The notes: generated from the letters alone by a model not told the origin. Numbered from the stretch's first letter, positions 25,715 to 34,196 are shown. The stretch: DNA of 53,618 bases from Anaerolineaceae bacterium UBA2260 (GCA_002347485.1 DDXM01000065.1:51610-105227); one strand, 5' to 3'. Numbers and translations are program-made.

Positions 25715-27634
25715 ATGACTCACGTAAATCAAAACAATCCCCGGGCTTTGATGGTTATTGCCACACTGCTGACCACGGCAGTGTTGTTGCTGTCGCTATT
25801 CACCACCGCAACGGCGCAGGACACGCCCGGCATTACGATCACCGCGCCGGATACCAGCGCCTACCCGCTGGTCAATACCAGTTTTCGCGCTTTCGACAGC
25901 GACGGCAACTTCTTAACCAACATCCGTCCTGGCGAGCTGCGCGTCAGCGAGAACGGCATCACCATCCCGGAATATGAACTTGAGATGGCACAAGTGGGTG
26001 TGCGCTTTTACGTTGCCGTCAACGAGGGTCCAACCCTGGCCAACCGCTACTCGGGTGTTTCTCGCTTCGAGCGCATCAAGACCACGCTCTTCAATTGGGT
26101 GGCGGCCAACCCTGCGGATACCACCAATGAGTTCAACCTGGTGACCAACCAGGGGCTGATCAACCTTGTTCCAACTGACCCGGCAAGCTGGCAAAGCGCG
26201 CTGGAAGCTTACCAGCCGGACTTGAAAAGCATGACGCCCGGCATGTCCAGCCTGTCCATGGCGGTTGACAGCGCATTAAGCGAGAACCTGAAGAACGAGA
26301 AAAGCAGCGCTGTGCTCTTTATCACCCCCATGCCCACGGAATCCCAGTTCACCGGGCTGCAGGAGATCTTCACCCGCGCCAGCGACAACGGCATCCGCGT
26401 GTTCATCTGGCTCATCGGCCCCACGGATTACGCCGGCCTCGAAGAAACGCTCCGCCTGGCACAGTACGCGCAGGATACCGGCGGGCGCTTCTTCCTCTTC
26501 AGCGGCGGCGAGGAGCTGCCCGAGTTGCGGGAGTGGCTGGAACCTCTGTCTTACATTTACCACTTATCCTATCAAACCAAAGCCAACGTCAGTGGTAATT
26601 ATCAACTTGTGCTGAGTCTCACCCGCGGCGAAACCAGCCTGGAATCCGCGCCCGTCACCTACACCTATCTCATCTCCCCGCCCAACCCCATCTTCCTCTC
26701 CCCTCCGGCTGAGGTCACCCGCGCATGGACCGAACCCAAAAAGAAGAGTGAAGCGGTTCTCGTGCCGGACGAGGTTGAACTGGAGATCATGGTGGAGTTT
26801 CCCGACGGGATGCAACGCGACCTGACGACGAGCCGCCTGTTCGTCGATGGTGAACTGATGGATGAAAAGACCAGCGCGCCATTCACCACGCTCGTCTGGG
26901 ATATTTCCGGTTATTCCGAAAGCGGGACGCACAGTATTCAGGTTTTCATCGAAGATATCGCGGGATTGAAAGGTCAGACCATTGAGATTCCAGTGCAAAT
27001 AAGCGTGGAAGAGCGGTCGCAAGCGCTATGGGAGCGCGTGCTTGAACTGGTGAACCCGGTCAACATCGTGGCAGGTGTTATCCTGCTGGCGGTGCTGATC
27101 GCCGGACTGATTATGCTCATCCGCGCCGCGCGCAGAAAATTCACCGGGCGCAAGACCAGGCAGCGATCCGATCCGGTCACCCAACCGGTCAGTATCGATG
27201 GGACTTATACCCTGTCGCCGGAGAAGCCGGAACAGGTGGTCAAATGGCCGCTGATCCGCGGGCTGGGGCTGGCTCCCGCGCGCCTGCTGCAGAAGCGATC
27301 CGCCGCGCCGGAGGGCGTGGAATACCTGCTGGAAATCCCATTGGGCAAGGAAGAGCTGGTGATCGGCTCGGATAGTAAGAAAGCCGATTACGTGCTCGTG
27401 CATCCCTCTGTCAGCCCGCGCCACGCCCGCATCTTCAAGGACGCCGAAGGGGGTTACCGCATCGCGGACGCTGGCTCAGCCGCCGGCACCTGGGTGAATT
27501 ACGCCCCTGTCTCCACGCGCGGGGTCAGCCTGGAACACGGTGACCTTGTGCAGTTCGGGCGACTGGCGTATATCTTCGAAGTGCACGGGGCTACGCCCAA
27601 ACGCGTGCAGGTGCTGCCGTATAAAGAAGATTGA
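25715..27634 (+). CDS. Membrane protein with extracellular vWA-like domain and cytoplasmic FHA domain
   Basis: This 639-residue protein appears to span the membrane once. A signal peptide (about residues 1-35) is followed by an N-terminal beta domain. A von Willebrand A-like domain follows (VGVRFYVAVNEGPTLANRYS ... SSAVLFITPMPTESQ ... GIRVFIWLIGPTDYAG), and then an Ig-like segment. A membrane helix lies near residues 450-473 (NIVAGVILLAVLIAGLIMLI). The C-terminal FHA domain (about 545-625) has GSDSKKADYVLVHPSVSPRH and the conserved GTWVNY; FHA domains bind phosphothreonine peptides. The layout suggests outside-to-inside sensing or scaffolding. No kinase gene is adjacent. The vWA metal-site DxSxS is not intact. 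Confidence 0.82.
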   Translation: MTHVNQNNPRALMVIATLLTTAVLLLSLFTTATAQDTPGITITAPDTSAYPLVNTSFRAFDSDGNFLTNIRPGELRVSENGITIPEYELEMAQVGVRFYVAVNEGPTLANRYSGVSRFERIKTTLFNWVAANPADTTNEFNLVTNQGLINLVPTDPASWQSALEAYQPDLKSMTPGMSSLSMAVDSALSENLKNEKSSAVLFITPMPTESQFTGLQEIFTRASDNGIRVFIWLIGPTDYAGLEETLRLAQYAQDTGGRFFLFSGGEELPELREWLEPLSYIYHLSYQTKANVSGNYQLVLSLTRGETSLESAPVTYTYLISPPNPIFLSPPAEVTRAWTEPKKKSEAVLVPDEVELEIMVEFPDGMQRDLTTSRLFVDGELMDEKTSAPFTTLVWDISGYSESGTHSIQVFIEDIAGLKGQTIEIPVQISVEERSQALWERVLELVNPVNIVAGVILLAVLIAGLIMLIRAARRKFTGRKTRQRSDPVTQPVSIDGTYTLSPEKPEQVVKWPLIRGLGLAPARLLQKRSAAPEGVEYLLEIPLGKEELVIGSDSKKADYVLVHPSVSPRHARIFKDAEGGYRIADAGSAAGTWVNYAPVSTRGVSLEHGDLVQFGRLAYIFEVHGATPKRVQVLPYKED

Positions 27635-27678
27635 ATAGATCAGAAATTAGTGATTGTGATTGGTGATCAGGGGAAGGA

Positions 27679-28569
27679 TTACTCCACCACCCCGGCCGCG
27701 CGGGCACGCGCCAGGATGTTCTCCGCGCGCTTGACCACCGGCAGGTCCACCAGCTTGCCATCCAGCGTGAAAACTCCGCTGCCCGATCGCTGCGCTTCGC
27801 GCGCGCCTGCTACCACGCGCAGGGCATAATCCACCAGCTCTTCATCCGGGGTGAACAGGCGTTGCACCGGCTCGATCTGCCCCGGGTGCACCACGGTCTT
27901 GCCGGAGAAACCCAACTGCACAGCCGCGCGGCACTCGCGTTCCAGCAGATCCATATCGCGGTAATTGATCTGCACCATGTCGATGGCCTGCATGCCGAAA
28001 GCCGCGGCGTGCAGCACCAGCGAACTGCGCGCAAAAAGCAGCTCCGTCGCCTCCACCGTGCGCGTCACGCCGGTGTCCGCGCAGAAGTCCTCCGCGCCGA
28101 AGATGAGCGCCTGGATGCGCAGGCTGGATTGGCAGACAGCCGCCAGATTGACGAAAGCCGCCGCGCTCTCGATGAGCAGCGCGAGAGCGATCCCGCCGGA
28201 TTTAAATCCATATTCCTGCTCCGCCGCGCTGATCAGCGCGTCCACCTCGCGCACGATCTCCGGGCTGTCCGCCTTGGGGATGAGGATGGCGTCCGGTTTG
28301 CCGGGCAGCACCGCGCGCAGGTCCTCCTGAGCCCGACCGGAATACAGCGGGTTGATGCGCACCATGCGCTCCGTGCGCCCGAAGTCCAGCGTCTCCAGCG
28401 CGTGGCGGATGATAGTCCTGGCTTCGTCCTTGCGGTTGAGTGCCACGCCGTCCTCCAGGTCAAGGATCACCCCATCGATGTCAAGCCCGGCCGCTTTCGC
28501 CAGTTTACCCTCGTCGCTGCCGGGCACGTACATCAACGCCCGCCTCGCCCGCAAGAATCCCTCTGTCAT
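27679..28569 (-). CDS. HpcH/HpaI aldolase/citrate lyase family protein (CitE-like)
   Basis: A 296-residue TIM-barrel lyase of the CitE-like group, which cleaves CoA thioesters such as malyl-CoA or citramalyl-CoA. Typical motifs are RRALMYVPGSDEGKLAKA at the N-terminus, DGVILDLEDGVALNRKDEAR, MVRINPLYSG, LLIESAAAFVN and IFGAEDFCADTG, with the Mg-binding Glu and Asp. The other citrate lyase subunits (CitD, CitF) are not nearby, so it is probably a stand-alone enzyme. A strong Shine-Dalgarno (GAGGAG) precedes the ATG. The exact substrate is unresolved. Confidence 0.88.
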   Translation of the reverse strand: MTEGFLRARRALMYVPGSDEGKLAKAAGLDIDGVILDLEDGVALNRKDEARTIIRHALETLDFGRTERMVRINPLYSGRAQEDLRAVLPGKPDAILIPKADSPEIVREVDALISAAEQEYGFKSGGIALALLIESAAAFVNLAAVCQSSLRIQALIFGAEDFCADTGVTRTVEATELLFARSSLVLHAAAFGMQAIDMVQINYRDMDLLERECRAAVQLGFSGKTVVHPGQIEPVQRLFTPDEELVDYALRVVAGAREAQRSGSGVFTLDGKLVDLPVVKRAENILARARAAGVVE

Positions 28570-28633
28570 ATCGTGCTCCTCTCAAATTAAAATCCTTGAT
28601 ACGTTAAAATAATACTACATCGAGGAAATGAAT

Positions 28634-29227
28634 ATGCTCAAACCCGTAAAAGAATTACCTCCCGTTTACGCGCCCGCAGGCGGCGTGTCGATTAAAAAGA
28701 CGTCCGACATCGCGCAGATGCTGGTGTGGAGCATTGTGCTGCCGCTGATCGTGATCGCCGCCGCGCTGCTTATCCCACGCCCCGATCTTTCGGGCGGCAA
28801 CTTCAACTTCGCGGCCGGAAACCTGTTCGGTTGGCTGGGCGGCATCCTGCTGGTGACGGTCGTCATGCTCGTCGTGCACGAAGGGCTGCATGGGTTGGTC
28901 TTCTGGCTCGCCACCGGTGAAGCGCCCAGGTTCGAATTCAAGTGGTACTACGCTTCAGCCAGCCCCGGCGAGTGGTACCTGCCGCGCCGCCAATTCATGC
29001 TCGCCACGCTGCTGCCGCTGGTCGCCATCACAATCATTGGGCTGGCGCTGCTGCCGTTCATCGGCGGGCAGTGGCGTTACCTGCTGATCCTGCTGGTGGT
29101 GTTCAACGCCTCCGGCGCGGCGGGCGACCTGGTGGTGGCGCTGCGGCTGGCGCAACTGCCGCCGGAGACGCTGACGCGCGACAGCGGCGCCGAGGTGCGC
29201 TTCTACGCGCCCCCGGGCGGGGGTTAA
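28634..29227 (+). CDS. DUF3267-like membrane protein with HExxH motif
   Basis: The 197-residue product has about four hydrophobic segments and an HEGLHGLVFWL motif near residue 83, the HExxH signature of zinc metalloproteases as seen in the DUF3267 family. Catalytic activity is inferred only. The start at 28634 is favoured over the ATG 6 bases earlier because GAGGA is better spaced. It is divergent from the CitE-like gene and precedes the two serine tRNA genes. Confidence 0.78.
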   Translation: MLKPVKELPPVYAPAGGVSIKKTSDIAQMLVWSIVLPLIVIAAALLIPRPDLSGGNFNFAAGNLFGWLGGILLVTVVMLVVHEGLHGLVFWLATGEAPRFEFKWYYASASPGEWYLPRRQFMLATLLPLVAITIIGLALLPFIGGQWRYLLILLVVFNASGAAGDLVVALRLAQLPPETLTRDSGAEVRFYAPPGGG

Positions 29228-29235
29228 CGGATTCC

Positions 29236-29264
29236 TTGCCCGTGCATGTCAGTCATGATAAAAT
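29236..29264 (+). promoter_or_regulatory. Promoter for the tRNA-Ser pair
   Basis: TTGCCC, 17 bases, TAAAAT. The predicted transcription start lies about 15 bases before the first tRNA. The same TTGCCC -35 form recurs before the ferredoxin reductase gene. Confidence 0.65.
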
Positions 29265-29287
29265 GACAATCCCTGCGCGAGAATTAT

Positions 29288-29375
29288 GGAAGGGTGGCCG
29301 AGCGGTTTAAGGCGCCTGTCTTGAAAACAGGTTTGGTGAAAGCCAACGTGGGTTCGAATCCCTCCCCTTCCGCCA
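29288..29375 (+). tRNA. tRNA-Ser (anticodon TGA)
   Basis: A complete class II tRNA of 88 bases. It has acceptor GGAAGGG/CCCTTCC, anticodon loop CTTGAAA (TGA), a long variable arm as expected for serine, T loop TTCGAAT, discriminator G and an encoded CCA. Confidence 0.96.
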
Positions 29376-29396
29376 GACCTTGACAGCAGAATACAC

Positions 29397-29489
29397 GGGG
29401 AGGTGCCGGAGTGGCTGAACGGGATCGCCTGCTAAGTGATTGTCGGGCTTTAAACTCGACCGGGGGTTCGAATCCCCCCCTCCCCGCCA
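29397..29489 (+). tRNA. tRNA-Ser (anticodon GCT)
   Basis: A second class II serine tRNA, 93 bases, starting 21 bases after the first. It has acceptor GGGGAGG/CCTCCCC, anticodon loop CTGCTAA (GCT), long variable arm, T loop TTCGAAT, discriminator G and encoded CCA. The two are probably made from one transcript. Confidence 0.96.
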
Positions 29490-29498
29490 GAAAGTAGA

Positions 29499-29518
29499 AG
29501 ACCCCCTCACGGGGGTCT
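29499..29518 (+). terminator. Terminator after the tRNA-Ser pair
   Basis: A perfect 8-bp stem AGACCCCC/GGGGGTCT with a 4-base loop, followed by a T-rich stretch (CATGTTTATTT). It sits between the tRNA genes and the convergent inhibitor gene and may serve both directions. Confidence 0.75.
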
Positions 29519-29523
29519 CATGT

Positions 29524-29916
29524 TTATTTGACGTTCAGCATCACTTCGTACACTTGCAGTGGCTCCACGTCTGTCTCCCAGGAGCGGTGATAAATCAGCT
29601 TCAAGGTGGTTGTACCCGGCGTGAGTGCCTTGAGCGTGAAGGTGTACGCGCCGCCCCCGCCCAGCAGCTTCGAGTCGCTGTCGTACGCCGGTTCGCCCAC
29701 CAGTTCCACCATTGCAGCGTCGAACTCGCTGAGCTCCCAGTTGTAACTGGTGGTGGGATTGCCCGCCAGCGTGATGGTGATCCTTTCGCCGCTGTTCACC
29801 TCCACGCTTTGACCGTTATGCTGCTCGTCCAATTTAACCGCGGCGGAGCTGTACGCCGTGAGGGACATTACCAACACAATGAGGGCTGCCATGAGGATGA
29901 GTGCATTCTTTTTCAT
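29524..29916 (-). CDS. Secreted chagasin-type cysteine protease inhibitor (inhibitor I42)
   Basis: A 130-residue protein with a signal peptide (about residues 1-26, ending near YSSA). The mature part resembles chagasin, a tight inhibitor of papain-like proteases. The three inhibitory loops are visible: NPTTSYNW, LLGGGGAYTF and HRSWE. A strong Shine-Dalgarno (AAGGAGG) precedes the ATG. An imperfect palindrome ATGACGCAAGTGTCAT lies about 25 bases upstream of the start and could be an operator. The natural target protease is unknown. Confidence 0.85.
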   Translation of the reverse strand: MKKNALILMAALIVLVMSLTAYSSAAVKLDEQHNGQSVEVNSGERITITLAGNPTTSYNWELSEFDAAMVELVGEPAYDSDSKLLGGGGAYTFTLKALTPGTTTLKLIYHRSWETDVEPLQVYEVMLNVK

Positions 29917-29988
29917 TTCGTCCTCCTTTGAGATTTTCAGCCCAATGACGCAAGTGTCATAAATTTTGTTCCATTAGTAAGCCCCCTA

Positions 29989-30468
29989 CTAACGCGCCGC
30001 GCAGATCACCAGGAACCACAGGATGGTGAAATAACCAGCATCCACTCCAGGAACGGCATCCACCAGAAGCGCGTCCGCACTTTCACCTGGCGGTGTCGAG
30101 CACAATGCCCGCTGCTTTTTCGCCACGTTGCCGGCGTGGATGAGGAAAGAAGCGTAGAACACAAATGCCAGCGCGGCGAGCATGCCAAACGCGGTGCCGA
30201 TAGAACCCCAAACACTGTCCAGGCTGATCTCCACGCCGGGCATCATGAGCAGCAACAGAAAAGAGCCAACGATGAGCCCTGCGTTGAACACCCACGCCAA
30301 CCGCGACACCCCGCGCTCCCCCAGTTCCGAAACGAAGTGGCGCGCGATTGAATAGCGTTCGCCCGCTTTGCCGCGGTATGCTAGCGCAGCGATGAGACTG
30401 CAAATTAGAATAATCAGGCTGCCCGCCCAACCTAAGTATGTGTAAAAATCAAGTATGATTTGTTTCAT
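29989..30468 (-). pseudogene. DUF998-like membrane protein, probably frameshifted near its 3' end
   Basis: The N-terminal 110 residues look like a DUF998-type membrane protein, with four hydrophobic helices (LGWAGSLIILICSLIAALAY, VFNAGLIVGSFLLLLMMPG, AFGMLAALAFVFYASFLIHA) and the ARHFVSELGERG loop. After residue 115 the annotated frame becomes unlike a membrane protein. An alternative frame at the same place reads KVRTRFWWMPFLEWMLVI, and the first frame again reads FTILWFLVICAAR. This pattern suggests two small indels. The start has no clear Shine-Dalgarno. Either a decaying gene or sequence errors would fit. Confidence 0.5.
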
Positions 30469-30581
30469 AAAAACTGTCCCATATTCTTAAGTATGGGTAT
30501 TGAAGTTGGAACTGGTTTTCTGTTATTGTATATGAACTTGACTGAAATGGCGCATCAAACCATGTCAGCGAGGAGGTGAGC

Positions 30582-31355
30582 ATGTATCAGAGTTTTTCCA
30601 GCGATTACGACCGTTTTGTGAACTGGCAGGAACGCCTGGTTTACGAGATGCCATTCATTGAAGAGCAGATCAAGACGCTGCAAGAGTCCACGGGAAACCC
30701 CCTGGATATTCTCGACACAGCCTGCGGAACAGGAATGCACGCCGTCACCCTCGCGCGGCAGGGGCATCGCGTCAGTGCGGCGGATCTCTTCCCGCAAATG
30801 GTGGAGATCGGCGAGCACAATGCGCGCGTTGCGGGCGTGGAGGTGCGCTTCGCGGCCGCTGGAATGGGCGATATGCGCGCCACCTTCGGCGCAGCCGGGT
30901 TCGACCTGCTGCTCTGCCTGGGCAACTCGCTGCCGCATCTGACCAGCGAAAGCGAGCTTCGGAGTGCGCTGGAGGATTTCGCCGCAGTGCTGCGCCCTGG
31001 GGGCATGGTGTTCATCCAGAACCGCAACTTCGACCTGGTGATGCGCCAGCTGCAGCGCTGGATGGAACCGCAGGCGCACCGCGAAGGGCACAAGGAATGG
31101 GTCTTCCAGCGCTTCTATGACTTTCTCCCCGTCGGGCTGATCCGCTTCAACATCGTCACCCTCAAGCGCGAAAAGGATTCCGCCTGGCAGTCCAGCGTCA
31201 CCAGCACCCTGCTGCGCCCGCAATTGCACCTGGAACTCGAGCAGGGGCTCGCAGACGCGGGTTTCAAGAACATCCGCGCCTATGGCAGCATGCAGGGCGA
31301 AGCCTTTCAACCGGAAACCAGCGGCAACCTGATCGTCACCGCGCGCAAATCATGA
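30582..31355 (+). CDS. Class I SAM-dependent methyltransferase
   Basis: A 257-residue Rossmann-fold methyltransferase. The SAM-binding motif is ILDTACGTGMHAVTLARQGH near residues 43-62, followed by the acidic residue in SAADLFPQM and a DLLLCLGNSLPHL motif. The target is unknown; this general group includes small-molecule and glycine-type methyltransferases. The ATG at 30582 follows AGGAGG by 5 bases and is preferred over the GTG 6 bases upstream. The stop overlaps the start of the following acetyltransferase frame. Confidence 0.85.
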   Translation: MYQSFSSDYDRFVNWQERLVYEMPFIEEQIKTLQESTGNPLDILDTACGTGMHAVTLARQGHRVSAADLFPQMVEIGEHNARVAGVEVRFAAAGMGDMRATFGAAGFDLLLCLGNSLPHLTSESELRSALEDFAAVLRPGGMVFIQNRNFDLVMRQLQRWMEPQAHREGHKEWVFQRFYDFLPVGLIRFNIVTLKREKDSAWQSSVTSTLLRPQLHLELEQGLADAGFKNIRAYGSMQGEAFQPETSGNLIVTARKS

Positions 31356-31387
31356 AACCATCCAGGTGTGGTCTTCGATGGAACCCC

Positions 31388-32500
31388 ATGGAAATCCTTC
31401 CCGTCAAAGACAAACGCGATTTGCAAGCCTTCATCGACCTCCCCTACCAGCTTTACCGCAAAGATAAATTATGGATCGCTCCGCTGCGCGCGGAGCAAAA
31501 GGCGCAATACGACCTCGCGAAGAACCCCATGCTCGACCATTGCCAGTACGCGCTCTTCCTCGCCCGCCGCGAGGGCCGGGTGGTGGGGCGTATCTCCGCT
31601 TTCAACGACCGCCTGGCGCTGGAGCACTGGCAGCAGCCCATCGGGTTGTTCGGCTCCTTCGAATGTATCAAGGATGCGGAGGTGGCCCAGGGGCTGCTCG
31701 GCGCGGCGCGCGATTGGCTGCGCGAACAGGGCATGCAGGTGATGCGCGGACCGTGGAGCTTCGCCTCGCAGGAATGGGGGCTGGTGGTGGAGGGCTTCGA
31801 ACCCGCACCGGTAATCCTCGCGCCATATAACCCGCCGTATTACAACGACATGCTCACCGCTTTTGGCATGGCAAAGGCGAACGACCTGCTGGTGTACATC
31901 ATCGACGCGCGCGAAGGCTACCGTGTGCCGGAGCGCATCCTGCTGCTGACAGACAAAGTGCGCCAGCGTTACAAAGTGCGCGTGCGCCCGGTGAACATGC
32001 AGCGCCTGGAGGAGGATGTGCTCACCATCACCCGCCTGGCTAACGAATCCATCAGTGATAACTGGGGGTTTTACCCGGTGACCGAGACGGAAGCGCGAGC
32101 GATGGCGCGGGATATGCGAAAGATCGTCCACCCGCGCGCGCTGCTCATCGCTGAGGAGGAGAGCGGGCGGCCAATCGGTTTCGCCATGAGCCTGCCGGAC
32201 GTAAACTTGTTGCTCAAGGGACTCAACGGTCGGCTGTTCCCCTTCGGCTGGCTGAAGCTGCTGACCGGGCTGCCGCGCCTGACCCAGTACCGCATGTGGG
32301 CGCTGGGGGTCATTCCTGAGTACCACGGACGCGCGATTGACACGCTGCTTTACCAGGCGACTTACGAAGCCATTTATTCAGACAAGCTGCGTTTGGAGAT
32401 CAACTACGTGGTGGAGGACAACGATCGCATGAACAACGCCCTGCTCAAACTGGGGGTGAAGAACCTGCGCCGCTACCGGGTGTACGAGATGGGCATTTGA
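31388..32500 (+). CDS. GNAT-like N-acetyltransferase family protein
   Basis: The protein (370 residues from 31388) matches a large GNAT-type family seen in diverse bacteria. Its N-terminal half has DLPYQLYRKDKLWIAPLRAE and the RGPWSFASQEWGLVVEGF motif. The C-terminal half has an acetyl-CoA-binding-like region (LGVIPEYHGRAIDTLLYQA) and NYVVEDNDRMNNALLKLGV. Length is about twice a simple GNAT domain. An in-frame ATG at 31352 overlaps the methyltransferase stop (ATGA) and may be the real, coupled start. The substrate is unknown. Confidence 0.8.
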   Translation: MEILPVKDKRDLQAFIDLPYQLYRKDKLWIAPLRAEQKAQYDLAKNPMLDHCQYALFLARREGRVVGRISAFNDRLALEHWQQPIGLFGSFECIKDAEVAQGLLGAARDWLREQGMQVMRGPWSFASQEWGLVVEGFEPAPVILAPYNPPYYNDMLTAFGMAKANDLLVYIIDAREGYRVPERILLLTDKVRQRYKVRVRPVNMQRLEEDVLTITRLANESISDNWGFYPVTETEARAMARDMRKIVHPRALLIAEEESGRPIGFAMSLPDVNLLLKGLNGRLFPFGWLKLLTGLPRLTQYRMWALGVIPEYHGRAIDTLLYQATYEAIYSDKLRLEINYVVEDNDRMNNALLKLGVKNLRRYRVYEMGI

Positions 32501-32512
32501 TCAATCCGGATA

Positions 32513-32541
32513 TTGACTTGTCAATATCAAATTCCTATACT
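32513..32541 (+). promoter_or_regulatory. Promoter before a short leader and small protein gene
   Basis: TTGACT, exactly 17 bases, TATACT. It is a near-consensus primary sigma promoter, with a predicted start near 32548, about 50 bases before an intrinsic terminator. Confidence 0.75.
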
Positions 32542-32600
32542 TAAGTTAACCGAAGAATTCTTTACTGATAGCTCAACAACCCATCACGAGTTCATCAACA

Positions 32601-32629
32601 CGCTGTCCTCACCATGGACAGCGTTTTTT
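32601..32629 (+). terminator. Intrinsic terminator between promoter and 65-residue gene
   Basis: A perfect 8-bp stem CGCTGTCC/GGACAGCG with a 7-base loop, then TTTTTT. It lies 100 bases after the acetyltransferase stop and about 80 bases after the promoter at 32513, before the start of the next ORF. It could end the upstream unit, attenuate the downstream gene, or bound a small RNA of roughly 80 bases. Confidence 0.85.
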
Positions 32630-32650
32630 CTACCAGAAAAGGAAGCTCAA

Positions 32651-32848
32651 ATGATACAACTTGAAATCGATGAAGAAGAGCGGCAAATCCTTTTACAGCT
32701 ATTGGATACCTGCATTTCCGATCTCAGGATGGAAATTTCGAATACAGACAATATAAACTACAAGGATATGCTCAAGCACCGCAAAGACATCCTGATCAAG
32801 CTGCAACAGGTGATTCTCGCTGATGAAAAGACCGCCACGATGACTTGA
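32651..32848 (+). CDS. Small conserved-type hypothetical protein (65 aa)
   Basis: A 65-residue, mainly helical, acidic protein without membrane segments (QLEIDEEERQILLQLLDTCI, then SDLRMEISNTDNINYKDMLK). The pattern of an acidic opening, SDLRMEI and a basic C-terminal helix resembles short uncharacterised proteins seen in many bacteria. I chose the ATG at 32651, preceded by GGAAG; the frame extends upstream through the terminator but that part is not protein-like. Function unknown. Confidence 0.7.
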   Translation: MIQLEIDEEERQILLQLLDTCISDLRMEISNTDNINYKDMLKHRKDILIKLQQVILADEKTATMT

Positions 32849-32877
32849 AAAAACGGGGTGCCGAAATCCCCACCCCG
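32848..32877 (-). terminator. Terminator of the DUF362 gene
   Basis: On the minus strand a 7-bp stem CGGGGTG/CACCCCG with a 10-base loop is followed by TTTTTT. It lies 20 bases after the DUF362 stop. Confidence 0.8.
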
Positions 32878-32896
32878 GCATATTGGGCATGGCTGA

Positions 32897-34069
32897 TCAT
32901 TCTCGGTTGGCTGAGATGTAGAATCCTTTTGACTGTGGGCCAAGGTCTTCCACGGGTTGAACGTCCACCAGTTCGTACTCCTGGCTGCCCACTCCCAATT
33001 TTTCAGCGTAAAGCAGCACTACATACGGGTCTTTGAACTTTCCGTGCAATTTCGCGAAAGGATGCCCCGCGTCCGGTTGCACTTCCATGCTGGTCGGCAG
33101 GTTATCCAGATACAGCGGTGAGTCAGCGGTAATATTCAGGATGGCTTTATCAAGCGCCACGATGTCATCCGAGCCGAAGATCCCGGCGTCACGCATCACC
33201 GGCATGGTGGTAAAGCCAAAGCAGTCGCACATGGGGGTCATATGCGTGGCCAACGCCATGTGGGTGACCTTGTGCTTTTCGAACGTGGAGAGGGTGATCG
33301 CCGTGGAGATAGCCATCGCTTCCATGAAGGAATGGAAGTTCACCGGCTGGATAAGCAGGCTGCCGGGAGGAGCCACCTTCAGGCAGCGCATGCACTGGTT
33401 GCAGGGCTCAAAGTGCACATGCATCTCCTCGGGGTCGTGGCGGTCAATGACCACCGCGCCGAAGGGGCAGGCGTCCGCGATCTTTTGCATTACGCCTTTA
33501 TCCGGGCATAACTCCTTGAACCAGTATTTGTCATAGTGGTTGGCATCGTGCAGCTGGCTGCGCGTTTCACCGACCATGCAACCCAGCGCGATATTCTTGA
33601 ACGCTCCGCCGTAACTGCACGAAGGGTGTCCTTTGACGTGGGCGAAATTGACCAGGAAACTGGCGTCTTCCACCAGCCCGGCGACTTTCCAGGTTTTCAA
33701 GTTCTTGTACTCCCACTCGTGGGTGTAATGGTGCTTTTCCTTGATGCCCGCGCTGGGGTAGATCGGGCAGCCCAATACCTCGCTGGTGTAACCGCGCGAT
33801 TCGCAGCCCTTCACATCCCAATCCACGTCCACGATGAAGGGCTTGCCACCGCCGTCCTTGATCGCCTGCACCACCTTACGCACGAAGATCGGGTGAATGG
33901 TGGAGTAGCCGATGTTGTTGCCGACGTGCAGCTTGAGGCACACATTCTCATCCTTGACCCGGTCGCGTAGGTGTAACTGGTCGAGGATCAGGTCGAGCTT
34001 GGCGGGCAGCGATTCGCTGGCTTCTAGGCGCGCCTGGCGGGGAGAGCCATAATATACGGTCGATGTCAT
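32897..34069 (-). CDS. DUF362 domain protein with cysteine cluster
   Basis: A 390-residue DUF362-type protein. Recognisable parts are VCLKLHVGNNIGYSTIHPIF, VNFAHVKGHPSCSYGGAFKN (a family hallmark) and a ferredoxin-like cysteine group ACPFGAVVI ... PCNQCMRCLKVAPP that may bind an iron-sulfur cluster. The biochemical role of the family is not settled. The ATG at 34069 follows AAAGGGA; the longer frame to 34147 has no ribosome site. It is divergent from the GNAT gene at 34390. Confidence 0.85.
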   Translation of the reverse strand: MTSTVYYGSPRQARLEASESLPAKLDLILDQLHLRDRVKDENVCLKLHVGNNIGYSTIHPIFVRKVVQAIKDGGGKPFIVDVDWDVKGCESRGYTSEVLGCPIYPSAGIKEKHHYTHEWEYKNLKTWKVAGLVEDASFLVNFAHVKGHPSCSYGGAFKNIALGCMVGETRSQLHDANHYDKYWFKELCPDKGVMQKIADACPFGAVVIDRHDPEEMHVHFEPCNQCMRCLKVAPPGSLLIQPVNFHSFMEAMAISTAITLSTFEKHKVTHMALATHMTPMCDCFGFTTMPVMRDAGIFGSDDIVALDKAILNITADSPLYLDNLPTSMEVQPDAGHPFAKLHGKFKDPYVVLLYAEKLGVGSQEYELVDVQPVEDLGPQSKGFYISANRE

Positions 34070-34196
34070 GTGAAATTCCCTTTCAATTGATAATGTAAAC
34101 GGAACAAACAAATCCTTTCCTGGCAAACTGAGTAAGTCCAATCTCAAGATTGCGTTTTCGGTCTATTCGTCCGTTCTTTAAAATCATTCTCACACC

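Noticed and set aside
30555..31310. A 251-codon minus-strand frame opposite the methyltransferase
   Set aside because: The plus-strand frame has a clear SAM-binding motif and ribosome site; this is its shadow.
31469..32326. A 285-codon minus-strand frame opposite the large acetyltransferase
   Set aside because: His/Gln/Arg-rich composition typical of antisense shadow frames, no start signal.
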